Source: Spirochaetia bacterium (GTDB lineage Bacteria > Spirochaetota > UBA12135). From it: a DNA stretch of 8,880 nucleotides. How positions within the stretch are numbered: the stretch's first letter is position 1; each line of letters starts with the position of its first letter. The stretch spans positions 1 through 8,880 of the forward strand of contig DNNS01000406.1 of the NCBI GenBank assembly GCA_003497555.1, written 5' to 3'. Position numbers and translations under genes: made by a program. Positions 1 to 6,238 of the stretch are shown here, in pieces. A model generated the notes under the pieces. It was given only the letters and a program-made list of their open reading frames with translations. It was not told where the DNA came from and did no database searches.

Positions 1-11
1 CTCAGGCTGTC

Positions 12-455
12 ATGGCTGAAGAACCTACTGAAGAAGAAAAACAATTCTGCAGCGGATATTTTAAATACCGCGGGAAATATTTCAGTAAAATTCGCAATTG
101 GCAGTCTTACTATAAAGAAGCGCAAGACAAAAATCTTGATTATGATAATTTTTTAAATTTCAGAATTAACCACACAAGATACAGCCGGGGCAGAAATTTA
201 CAGATATTCGCTGCGGTTTCCGGCCTGGCTGGAATTTGCACTACATTTATGGGCTGGCTTGATGACGATATTGAATTTACTGCTGTCGGGCTAACACTCG
301 ACGTAAGCGCGCTTGCTTTGTTAACAACCGGTATAATTGTAAAAAATACCGGAATGCTGCCGGTAAATGCCAAAAACGGATTAAGGTACAGTTTTTATAT
401 TAATCCGCGAAACGACAATAAACAATTTTCAATGAGATTATCCTTTAATTACTGA
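12..455 (+). CDS. Hypothetical small membrane protein, possibly 5'-truncated by the window edge
   Basis: I do not recognise this protein. From the first ATG it has 147 residues. The N-terminal part (1-60) is charged and rich in Tyr, Lys and Glu. Two hydrophobic segments follow, at about 63-83 and 91-110, separated by a short acidic loop (DDD at 84-86), which suggests a helical hairpin in the membrane. The C-terminus (about 119-147) is polar with alternating hydrophobic residues and ends FSMRLSFNY. The reading frame has no stop between position 3 and the ATG at 12, and only a weak AGG lies upstream, so the real start may be outside the window. The next gene starts 54 bp downstream on the same strand and could be co-transcribed. 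No function is proposed. That the frame is coding is likely, because it is long, has clear hydrophobic segments and no better frame competes. Confidence 0.6.
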   Translation: MAEEPTEEEKQFCSGYFKYRGKYFSKIRNWQSYYKEAQDKNLDYDNFLNFRINHTRYSRGRNLQIFAAVSGLAGICTTFMGWLDDDIEFTAVGLTLDVSALALLTTGIIVKNTGMLPVNAKNGLRYSFYINPRNDNKQFSMRLSFNY

Positions 456-509
456 GAAATTCATCCGGAACAATAGCCTGCAGCTCTCTTTTATAACGCT
501 TATATAAAA

Positions 510-1343
510 ATGTTAAAAATACTGCTGCAGTTATTGTTAAATTGTACAAGCTTTGTAAATTATGATACCAATACGGTTTATGGCATGAATTTTGATTTTT
601 TTAATACCGATACATATCTTACAATATTACAGACCAATCAGGTAACCGTATATAAATTACAATTCAAATGGAACGGTGAATATATACCTACAGTTCTCTA
701 TAATAGTTACGGATTGTTTCTGTCCTATCAATATGTAATTCCGGTAAACAGATACCAACGGCATCTTGAAGGCAATGAAAAATATATTACAGATGTACAT
801 TCTTTTATATATAATTCAGATAATATTTCCGGAATACTGGAATTTACCCAAAAATACAAGCTGGCCGACTGGATTTTTTCCATTCATCTGCATGCTGCTG
901 ATAAAAATAATTTTGCCATAATTGAAACCGGAAAGTCGCAGAATCATATAACTACAAGTACAAATTATTTTTCCATTATGGCCAATTTCAATAATTACCG
1001 GTATAAAGATTGTTCCGTTGATAGTATACATGGTGCCGGATCGGATCGTTATAAATATATATACCGGCAATTGAGTAAAGACAGAAATTTATCTATTAAT
1101 AAAGCCTTTTTTTTACTGCAAAACACTGCTATGCGCCGCGGTATTATTAAAACTATTTTCTCGGTCGTTATTGATCCGCATAATAATGAGATGTTTTTAA
1201 CACGATATGCTGATTATAAAAATATTTTAAAAATTTTTATGATCGATAAAAAAGCGGTAAAATATTCTGAAAATGGAAATGAACAGGTGTTTTTTATAGA
1301 AAATGATATTGAAATTGATGATTTATTCCGCAAGTTTCAGTAG
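510..1343 (+). CDS. Ntn-hydrolase family protein, linear amide C-N hydrolase/acyltransferase-like (CBAH/C45 type)
   Basis: This is a probable N-terminal-nucleophile hydrolase acting on a linear amide bond; the substrate is unknown. What is seen: Cys12 begins a CTSF motif, followed by a GMNFDF block (25-30) where bile-salt hydrolases and penicillin V acylases have R-x-x-D. Asp29 is kept, but the usual Arg position is Met26. The rest follows family order: an N-x-x-GL-like turn near 65-69, a strand pair around 119-140 (ADWIFSIHLHAADKNNFAII), an Asn159 in the place of the family TN motif, Arg180 in an S-x-R-Y context, and a C-terminal FSVVIDPHNNEMFL strand pair (217-230). In the family, Cys becomes the N-terminal nucleophile after removal of the leader. 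Here only 11 mostly hydrophobic residues precede it, which is short for a signal peptide. An in-frame stop at 474-476 and no other ATG make 510 the only likely start, and no clear Shine-Dalgarno is visible. The gene is more AT-rich than its neighbours. At 277 residues it is somewhat short for C45 enzymes. The fold call is fairly sure; activity and location are not. Confidence 0.65.
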   Translation: MLKILLQLLLNCTSFVNYDTNTVYGMNFDFFNTDTYLTILQTNQVTVYKLQFKWNGEYIPTVLYNSYGLFLSYQYVIPVNRYQRHLEGNEKYITDVHSFIYNSDNISGILEFTQKYKLADWIFSIHLHAADKNNFAIIETGKSQNHITTSTNYFSIMANFNNYRYKDCSVDSIHGAGSDRYKYIYRQLSKDRNLSINKAFFLLQNTAMRRGIIKTIFSVVIDPHNNEMFLTRYADYKNILKIFMIDKKAVKYSENGNEQVFFIENDIEIDDLFRKFQ

Positions 1344-1366
1344 TTGCAGGCTTGTTGCGGTACTTT
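1328..1366 (+). terminator. Weak hairpin between convergent genes
   Basis: CCGCAA (1328-1333) and TTGCGG (1355-1360) form a perfect 6-bp inverted repeat with a 21-base loop. It spans the stop codon of the plus-strand amidase gene and is followed by a short T-run (TACTTTT). It lies in the 22-bp gap between convergent genes, where a terminator is expected. The loop is large and the T-run short, so this is only a candidate. In the minus direction no T-run follows the stem. Confidence 0.25.
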
Positions 1367-2673
1367 TAAATTCCGTATTCTTTCAGACGATATAAAAGCG
1401 TACGCCGGCTGATACCGAGCATTTCTGCAGCCCGTGTGCGGTTATTTTCCGCTGCGAGCAGAATTTTTTTAATGTGTTCGGCTTCCGAACGGGCTCTTTC
1501 CTGGCGTAGATCCTGCTCCGGTTTTTTCCCCGCTGTCAGCCAGTTTTCCATACAGGCAGCATTAACCGGATTTTTATCTTCCATAATCAGCAGTTTTTGA
1601 ACCAGATTATCAAGTTCCCTGATGTTTCCCGGCCAGGAATAATTTTCCAATAATAATAAAGCTTCGGAAGAAAATGTTTTTTCCGCCAGGGAGTATTCCC
1701 TGCAGTATTTTTTCATAAATTTTTGTACCAATCCGGATATATCAAGTTTACGGTTTTTCAAATCAGGCATGGTAATTTCAGCAACCGCAAGCCGGTAGTA
1801 AAGATCCTCCCGGAATGCTCCCTGCCGGGAAAGTTCTTTGAGATTTTTATTGGAAGCTGCGATAATACGGCAGCTTACCTTTCTGCTTTGTATATCTCCC
1901 AGTCTGAATATTTCATGTTCCTGAATAACTGTCAGCAGTTTGCTCTGCAGGGTAATATCCAGTTCGCCTATCTCATCCAGAAAAATACTGCCTCCGTCAG
2001 CCAGTTCGAATTTACCGGGTTTGTCAATCAGCGCTCCGGTAAAAGCGCCTTTACAATAACCGAATAGTTCGCTTTCCATCAAGGGTTCAGGAATGGCGCC
2101 GCAGTTGATTTTAATAAACGGGCCGCGGCAAAGCGGACCTGTTTCATGAATAATTCCGGCCAGCAGGCTTTTCCCGGTGCCGGTAGAACCGTTGATCAGT
2201 ACATTGGCCGGGATCCTGGCCAGCCGGGATACGGTTTTTCCCAGTGCAGTTATTTCTTCATGCCTGGAAGTGAAAAAATCATCATTTGATTTTTCCGGCT
2301 GTATTTCATAAGTATGGGTTTTCTGTTCGTTGAGCGCTTTTTTTACGGCGCGTACCAGAACTTTTTCGTCAAACGGCTTGGTGATAAAATCATAAACACC
2401 TTCCTTGACAGCCTGAACAGCCAAATCTATGGTTCCGTGGGCGGTTAGAAGAATAAATAAAAAATTACGCTTATCAAGTTTTCTGAATAGCTCCATGCCG
2501 TTCATACCGGGCATTTTATAATCACAAATAATCAGATCCGCTTCATATTCCTGCAATAAATTGAAAGCCGCTATTCCGTCAGCTGCCTCCATTATATCTT
2601 TATATCCGTTTTGCCCAAGCAGCCCTTTAAGCACTTTTCTGATATTTTCTTCATCGTCTACAATTAAAATCAT
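1366..2673 (-). CDS. NtrC-family sigma-54-dependent response regulator
   Basis: This cytoplasmic transcription activator of 435 residues has the standard three-part layout. The receiver domain (1-115) has the acidic pair Asp6/Asp7, phospho-acceptor Asp51 in [10 protein letters not shown], Thr77 and Lys99. The AAA+ domain (about 132-365) has a Walker A GSTGTGKS (162-169), the sigma-54 contact loop GAFTGA (209-214), Walker B GGSIFLDE (227-234), the arginine region FREDLYYRL (287-295) and sensor [12 protein letters not shown] (347-356). A Fis-type helix-turn-helix follows (about 398-435, [20 protein letters not shown]). Every key residue is present, so it should be active. The start is supported by a GGAGG 7 bp upstream and an ATGA overlap with the kinase stop, which indicates translational coupling to its likely cognate kinase. 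The operon promoter at 5994-6009 is itself sigma-54 type, so autoregulation is inferred. The target range beyond this operon cannot be seen. Confidence 0.95.
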   Translation of the reverse strand: MILIVDDEENIRKVLKGLLGQNGYKDIMEAADGIAAFNLLQEYEADLIICDYKMPGMNGMELFRKLDKRNFLFILLTAHGTIDLAVQAVKEGVYDFITKPFDEKVLVRAVKKALNEQKTHTYEIQPEKSNDDFFTSRHEEITALGKTVSRLARIPANVLINGSTGTGKSLLAGIIHETGPLCRGPFIKINCGAIPEPLMESELFGYCKGAFTGALIDKPGKFELADGGSIFLDEIGELDITLQSKLLTVIQEHEIFRLGDIQSRKVSCRIIAASNKNLKELSRQGAFREDLYYRLAVAEITMPDLKNRKLDISGLVQKFMKKYCREYSLAEKTFSSEALLLLENYSWPGNIRELDNLVQKLLIMEDKNPVNAACMENWLTAGKKPEQDLRQERARSEAEHIKKILLAAENNRTRAAEMLGISRRTLLYRLKEYGI

Positions 2674-4652
2674 GCAGTTTCCTCCAGGCAGGGAAGCAGT
2701 ATTTTTACACTGGTATAACTTTTACTGTCACTCTCCACAATAAGGTTTCCTCCGTGCGCCTGTATAATTTTATCGCTGATGGATAATCCCAAACCTGTGC
2801 CGCGGGTTTTGGTGGTAAAAAAAGCGTCGGTTATCTTTTCCAGCAGTTCCCGGGCAATACCCGGGCCGTTATCAGTAATATTTATTTCGGCAAAGGCTTC
2901 ATTTTTAATTAAATGGGCATGAATCCGTGGAGACTTGGCAGCGGTTAATGCTTCAGCCGAATTAATGAATATATTTAAAATTACCTGCTTTAATTTGTCG
3001 GTATCGCCGTTAATGGAAAGTCCGGTATTTATGCTTCCGGCGGTTACCGGCGGAAAACCGGGGCGGAGCATGACTAGTTTTATACAGTTCTGCAGCAGCA
3101 GACCGGGATCTAAAATACAGGGTTTAATATTTCCGGCTGAAGAGAAATCCCTCCATTCGTCAAGAATAGTCATTATCCGGCCGGTCTCGCTGTGAATAAT
3201 TTCCACATATTCATTTAAATCTGCAGGCAGCAGCTGAGCAGCGCCCCAGAGCGAAGCCAGCGGATTTTTGATTTCATGCGCCATCTGCCGTGCGGCTAAT
3301 GCCATGTTTTCAGCCTGTTCCTTGCGTGATGAATCTTCGATGCTGCGCAGATGAAGAAGCGGAGTTTCCAGAAAATTCCGGCAGCCGGTTAAAAACCCGG
3401 CTTCTTCGCGGGAAAATCCATCCTGGACGGATTTAAATCCCAGAAGAAAATCCGGACTATTTTTAAAACCAAGCAGCAAATCGGCATTAAAAATTTTGCA
3501 TAATTCAGCCGACTCAACTGCGCCGGAAAATATGTTAATTTGTTCCGCAGGGTTTCCGGTACTGTATACACGCTGTCCGCCTTCAGCAGGCCAGCGCAGC
3601 AGCCAATATGCGCCCTGCCGCGTATAAATTCGGCAGGTACAGCGGAAATTAATAGTAATTATTTCCAGCATTTTTTCTATTAATTCTTCATCAACCGGCC
3701 GGCTTTTTTGTAAAGATTCTATTTCGGCTGCAGCCCTGGAAAAGGGCGAAGTTATGCCTATAAAACCGATTATGCCGGCTGCTGCATTCATTATCTGACT
3801 GCGGAAAAAATAAAGAAAAAAAATCAGAGCGGCAAATAAAAAAAGCTGCAGGCCGGTTTTATCTGCTGTAAAACGGCTGATTGTAAAAAAAATTATTGTC
3901 CAAAACGCTGACAGTATAATAGACGGGAATAATTCTTCAGAAACAATACTGGTTTTAAACAGCCGGTGACGCTGAATTGCCTGATAAATAATCAGGGCGA
4001 AGAGAAAATTTACCGTATTGCCGATACAGAAAAATCTGCCGGTTTTTATACTTAAAAACAAATCAAGCATGCCGAAGGGATAGACTGCGGAAAACCCGGC
4101 AATCAGGTAAAGAATTCGCTTTTTTTGACCGGCATCCGCTTGGTAATAACGGTAAATAAGAAGCAGCAGGGAACAAAGCAGGCTGAAACCGATATAAATA
4201 AAGATGTAAACCGGACGGGCTGCGGAATAATACAGATTTTTTAGCGGATTAAAAAAAATCGCTGCGGAAATAAACAGCATATTCAGAAAAGCGGTAATGA
4301 AAAGTATCAGTCTTATGCGTAAAAGTCTGAGGGAAACAATCTGCGGTTCAAGGTTTATTACATAACTGAAAAAAAAAGGCGGTATAAAACTGGATAAAAT
4401 AAAATTAATCATGAAAAATTCACGCAGGTTATACTGTGTACCTAAATACCAGCTGAGGTTCCAGCCGGCTAATAAAAAACAGGCTGCCGGAAAAGAATAA
4501 CGGTCATGTTTGACCGAAGAACGCAGGGCAAGAATGCCTATCAACAGATTGCAGAAAGCCGAAAAGAGAATTAAAAAAGAAAGCACAGCAGGATTATAAC
4601 CTGCTGTGCCGTATGAAGCAAAATTAAAAAAATTAAGATCAGAATTTGGCAT
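2670..4652 (-). CDS. Multi-spanning NtrB-type sensor histidine kinase
   Basis: This inner-membrane sensor kinase of 660 residues presumably phosphorylates Asp51 of the regulator encoded immediately downstream (4-bp ATGA overlap). The first 285 or so residues hold about nine hydrophobic segments (roughly 23-43, 53-72, 80-99, 113-134, 147-168, 178-200, 207-226, 243-261 and 267-284), with no large extracytoplasmic domain, so the signal is probably sensed in or near the membrane. Residues about 315-435 look like a degenerate GAF domain (LLGFKSVQDGFSREEAGFL). The catalytic core follows: H-box MAHEIKNPL with His459, N-box NIFINSAEAL with Asn564, G1 box DNGPGI (594-599), F-box-like AFFTTK and G2 GTGLGLSI (618-625). 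All catalytic motifs are intact. The start codon lies within the last codons of the upstream CsgG-like gene (14-bp overlap) and only a weak ribosome binding site is visible, so translation is probably coupled. The layout resembles PrsK-type kinases (TM bundle, GAF, kinase), but that identity is not supported specifically. Confidence 0.93.
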   Translation of the reverse strand: MPNSDLNFFNFASYGTAGYNPAVLSFLILFSAFCNLLIGILALRSSVKHDRYSFPAACFLLAGWNLSWYLGTQYNLREFFMINFILSSFIPPFFFSYVINLEPQIVSLRLLRIRLILFITAFLNMLFISAAIFFNPLKNLYYSAARPVYIFIYIGFSLLCSLLLLIYRYYQADAGQKKRILYLIAGFSAVYPFGMLDLFLSIKTGRFFCIGNTVNFLFALIIYQAIQRHRLFKTSIVSEELFPSIILSAFWTIIFFTISRFTADKTGLQLFLFAALIFFLYFFRSQIMNAAAGIIGFIGITSPFSRAAAEIESLQKSRPVDEELIEKMLEIITINFRCTCRIYTRQGAYWLLRWPAEGGQRVYSTGNPAEQINIFSGAVESAELCKIFNADLLLGFKNSPDFLLGFKSVQDGFSREEAGFLTGCRNFLETPLLHLRSIEDSSRKEQAENMALAARQMAHEIKNPLASLWGAAQLLPADLNEYVEIIHSETGRIMTILDEWRDFSSAGNIKPCILDPGLLLQNCIKLVMLRPGFPPVTAGSINTGLSINGDTDKLKQVILNIFINSAEALTAAKSPRIHAHLIKNEAFAEINITDNGPGIARELLEKITDAFFTTKTRGTGLGLSISDKIIQAHGGNLIVESDSKSYTSVKILLPCLEETA

Positions 4653-5961
4653 TAAGCATGAAAGCCCAGTAACTGAATAAATATTTCCCTGTATTGGCGC
4701 TTACACTGTTGGAATATTTTTTTACCGGCGCATTTCCTATGGCATAAAAAAGCGTCCATTCGAAATGCTCCTTAATTTCTATGCCGGGCCTGACATAGGC
4801 AGCAACATGGCCTCCTACCAGAAGTTCCAGAAGCAGTCCGCCGCTGGTTTTAAAATAATACGGATATTTTCCAATATACCAGTTAGCCTGGATATAAGGT
4901 ACCGGCGCGAAGCTTTTGTTGATCATGGCAAAAAGTCCGGTTTCAGTACTGCGTTTTGTCTGTCCTCTCTGAAAATCGGTCAGAAAATGCTCCCAGCCTA
5001 TATTCAGTATAAATACCTTGTAGGCGGCATTTCCCAGCGGTATATTATCTGCAGCAATTCCGAGTCCGGCGATAAACCGATCTTTTGTGTAGCCGTTTTT
5101 ATATTTTTTATAAACCACCGGGTCGAGTATGCTGTTCTGATAGGCATCAAGATAATCATCAAAGGTCAGACGATAACGCTGAAAGGATTCAATATACTGC
5201 TTGAGGGTTGTAATACCCAGAGACAGGGCACGGCGCGCTTTGGAATAAGGAATGCCTTCTGAAAAAAATCCCTTTAAAATTTCAGCGGACCAGCCGTTTT
5301 TTATTATTTCCAGAAATTCAGCGACTGAAAAGGAAATATCATATTGACGCAAACCCAGGTAATCATCGGCATCTGCAGAAAATTTCATCAATTCGGCAGT
5401 CTGCTGTTCGTCTGCTCCTAAAATTTTCCATTTTCTGGCCTGCAGTTCTTCCTTGTTTTCAGAATTTCCGGAGTTCATTTCGTATTGTACGGAATAATAC
5501 ATATCGATTTTTTTTACCATTTCACGGATGGCATTGAGTATTTCCGTTTCCTGTTTAACAAAAACATTTTCTGCATAGTCTACTACCAGGGTTTGAACAT
5601 CTATGATCCGTACGTTGAGGGTAAGTGACGAATCAAAAAACTCGGTATGACAGATACACAATCTGTCGACAGCCAGAAGTTTTCCGATTTTAACAATGTT
5701 TTTATCGTCGGATGCTGCGGACAGCACGATTTTTTGCTCTTCCAGAACCTGCTGAATCACGCCGCGCTCCATAATTTTAAACTTGTGAATCCGGAACAGT
5801 TCGGTACGGAGAATTTCCGTAAGCATCTGGGTTTTTCCGGACTCAATGGTCGTGCTTCTTACGTCCATTACAGCGATTTTGTGCATGGGATGTTCGCCTG
5901 CACTTTCCATTGCCCAAGATACCGCAAGATTCAGAATCATCATAAAAATAATTTTTTTCAT
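4639..5961 (-). CDS. Secreted CsgG-like protein with predicted C-terminal outer-membrane beta-barrel
   Basis: This 440-residue envelope protein is the first gene of the three-gene operon. A signal peptide is seen at about 1-20 (MKKIIFMMILNLAVSWAMES). It has no lipobox Cys, unlike CsgG itself. Residues 28-135 match the CsgG/LpoB-like alpha-beta pattern: KIAVMDVRS, then LTEILRTELFRIHKFKIMERGVI-type text, a QVLEEQ helix, the IGKLLAVD element (92-99) and a LNVRIIDVQT strand. Residues about 150-265 are mixed helical. From about 275 the chain becomes a series of alternating aromatic/hydrophobic strands (for example FIAGLGIA, AYKVFILNIGWEHF, GLLLELLVGGHVAAYV, HFEWTLFYAIG) and ends YWAFMLNAKF, with a C-terminal Phe typical of barrels folded by BAM. 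The open frame runs on to 6087, but the ATG at 5961 is chosen because GGAGGT lies 5 bp upstream, a signal peptide starts exactly there, and a sigma-54 promoter sits just beyond, inside the would-be longer frame. The function is unknown; an outer-membrane or periplasmic sensing or assembly role is inference. Confidence 0.8.
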   Translation of the reverse strand: MKKIIFMMILNLAVSWAMESAGEHPMHKIAVMDVRSTTIESGKTQMLTEILRTELFRIHKFKIMERGVIQQVLEEQKIVLSAASDDKNIVKIGKLLAVDRLCICHTEFFDSSLTLNVRIIDVQTLVVDYAENVFVKQETEILNAIREMVKKIDMYYSVQYEMNSGNSENKEELQARKWKILGADEQQTAELMKFSADADDYLGLRQYDISFSVAEFLEIIKNGWSAEILKGFFSEGIPYSKARRALSLGITTLKQYIESFQRYRLTFDDYLDAYQNSILDPVVYKKYKNGYTKDRFIAGLGIAADNIPLGNAAYKVFILNIGWEHFLTDFQRGQTKRSTETGLFAMINKSFAPVPYIQANWYIGKYPYYFKTSGGLLLELLVGGHVAAYVRPGIEIKEHFEWTLFYAIGNAPVKKYSNSVSANTGKYLFSYWAFMLNAKF

Positions 5962-5966
5962 AGCGC

Positions 5967-5972
5967 ACCTCC
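5967..5972 (-). promoter_or_regulatory. Ribosome binding site fixing the start of the CsgG-like gene
   Basis: The minus strand reads GGAGGT followed by GCGCT and the ATG at 5961. This strong Shine-Dalgarno is well spaced and rules in favour of the 440-residue protein over the 482-residue open frame. Confidence 0.85.
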
Positions 5973-5993
5973 ATTTCGTGGCTGTCTGTATAT

Positions 5994-6009
5994 TGCAGAA
6001 AACGTGCCA
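5994..6009 (-). promoter_or_regulatory. Sigma-54 (-24/-12) promoter of the csgG-like/kinase/regulator operon
   Basis: The minus strand reads TGGCACGTTTTCTGCA, against the sigma-54 consensus TGGCACG-N4-TTGCW. Only one consensus base differs (C for T before TGC), and the invariant GG and GC are at the correct 10-bp spacing. The -12 GC is at 5995-5996, so transcription would start near 5983-5984. That gives a leader of about 22 bases containing the GGAGGT and ending at the ATG at 5961. The last gene of the operon encodes a GAFTGA-containing sigma-54 activator, which makes the promoter assignment coherent. Not tested experimentally. Confidence 0.8.
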
Positions 6010-6058
6010 GAACATTTTTTTACGGGAAACAGCGTTTTTACAGGATGAAAGAATACGG

Positions 6059-6089
6059 TTTTGCGCAATTTTCTGCGCAGTGCGCAAAA
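6059..6089. promoter_or_regulatory. Putative enhancer (upstream activating) site: TGCGCA inverted repeat array
   Basis: TTTTGCGCA (6059-6067) and TGCGCAAAA (6081-6089) are exact inverted repeats centred on 6074. A third TGCGCA lies at 6074-6079, so three self-complementary TGCGCA cores start at 6062, 6074 and 6081. The array is centred about 90 bp upstream of the inferred sigma-54 start site, the usual distance for NtrC-type activator binding. The likely binder is the regulator encoded at 1366-2673; this is inferred from position and symmetry only. Confidence 0.6.
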
Positions 6090-6179
6090 AATCGCTTCCC
6101 GGAGCGGATGAAATAATTTTTCAGTTTTACGGTTTGATTTTTTTTCGGCGATAATTTATTTAAACGTATCTTTAAACAA

Positions 6180-6222
6180 GTAAATTCCGGATTAAATAAA
6201 AAACCCCAAACCGGGAATTTAC
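6180..6222 (-). terminator. Hairpin terminator downstream of the FAD oxidoreductase operon
   Basis: GTAAATTCC (6180-6188) pairs perfectly with GGAATTTAC (6214-6222), extendable by two G-C pairs across a one-base bulge. It begins 16 bases after the oxidoreductase stop codon. On the minus strand the stem is followed by TTGTTTAAAGA, a modest T-rich tail. The loop contains its own GGGG-TTTTTT run preceded by CCC, so a shorter nested hairpin with a better T-tail is also possible. Either way it separates this unit from the sigma-54 promoter. Confidence 0.55.
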
Positions 6223-6238
6223 AAAAAATACAATTCGT

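Larger units (their letters stand above)
5962..6238. other. Regulatory intergenic region between the two minus-strand operons
   Basis: This gap of 277 bp holds, read leftwards in the direction of transcription, a hairpin terminator for the FAD operon (6180-6222), an AT-rich stretch with two TTTAAAC copies (6159-6165 and 6171-6177), the TGCGCA enhancer array, the sigma-54 promoter and the ribosome binding site. An open frame crosses 5962-6087 but shows no coding character. No convincing sigma-70 promoter was seen. Confidence 0.7.

Noticed and set aside
584..599. Sigma-54-like TGGCATGAATTTTGAT on the plus strand
   Set aside because: The -12 GC is GA, one of the two positions that should be invariant, and the site lies inside the amidase coding sequence (GMNFDF) with no gene start downstream.
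1723..2067. Plus-strand open frame of 114 codons opposite the response regulator
   Set aside because: It is antisense to the conserved AAA+ domain, and its translation shows no recognisable domain. It is a shadow frame, as are those at 4765-5262, 5647-6048, 6638-6949 and 7793-8131.
2670..4652. Identity as the PrsK/PrsR pair of exosortase (PEP-CTERM) systems
   Set aside because: The kinase layout is similar, but the regulator receiver is of the ordinary NtrC type ([10 protein letters not shown]), and no exosortase or PEP-CTERM gene is in the window.
5962..6087. N-terminal extension of the CsgG-like protein to an ATG at 6087
   Set aside because: The extension has no coding character and no ribosome binding site. 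It runs over the sigma-54 promoter and part of the TGCGCA array, whereas the ATG at 5961 has GGAGGT and begins a signal peptide.
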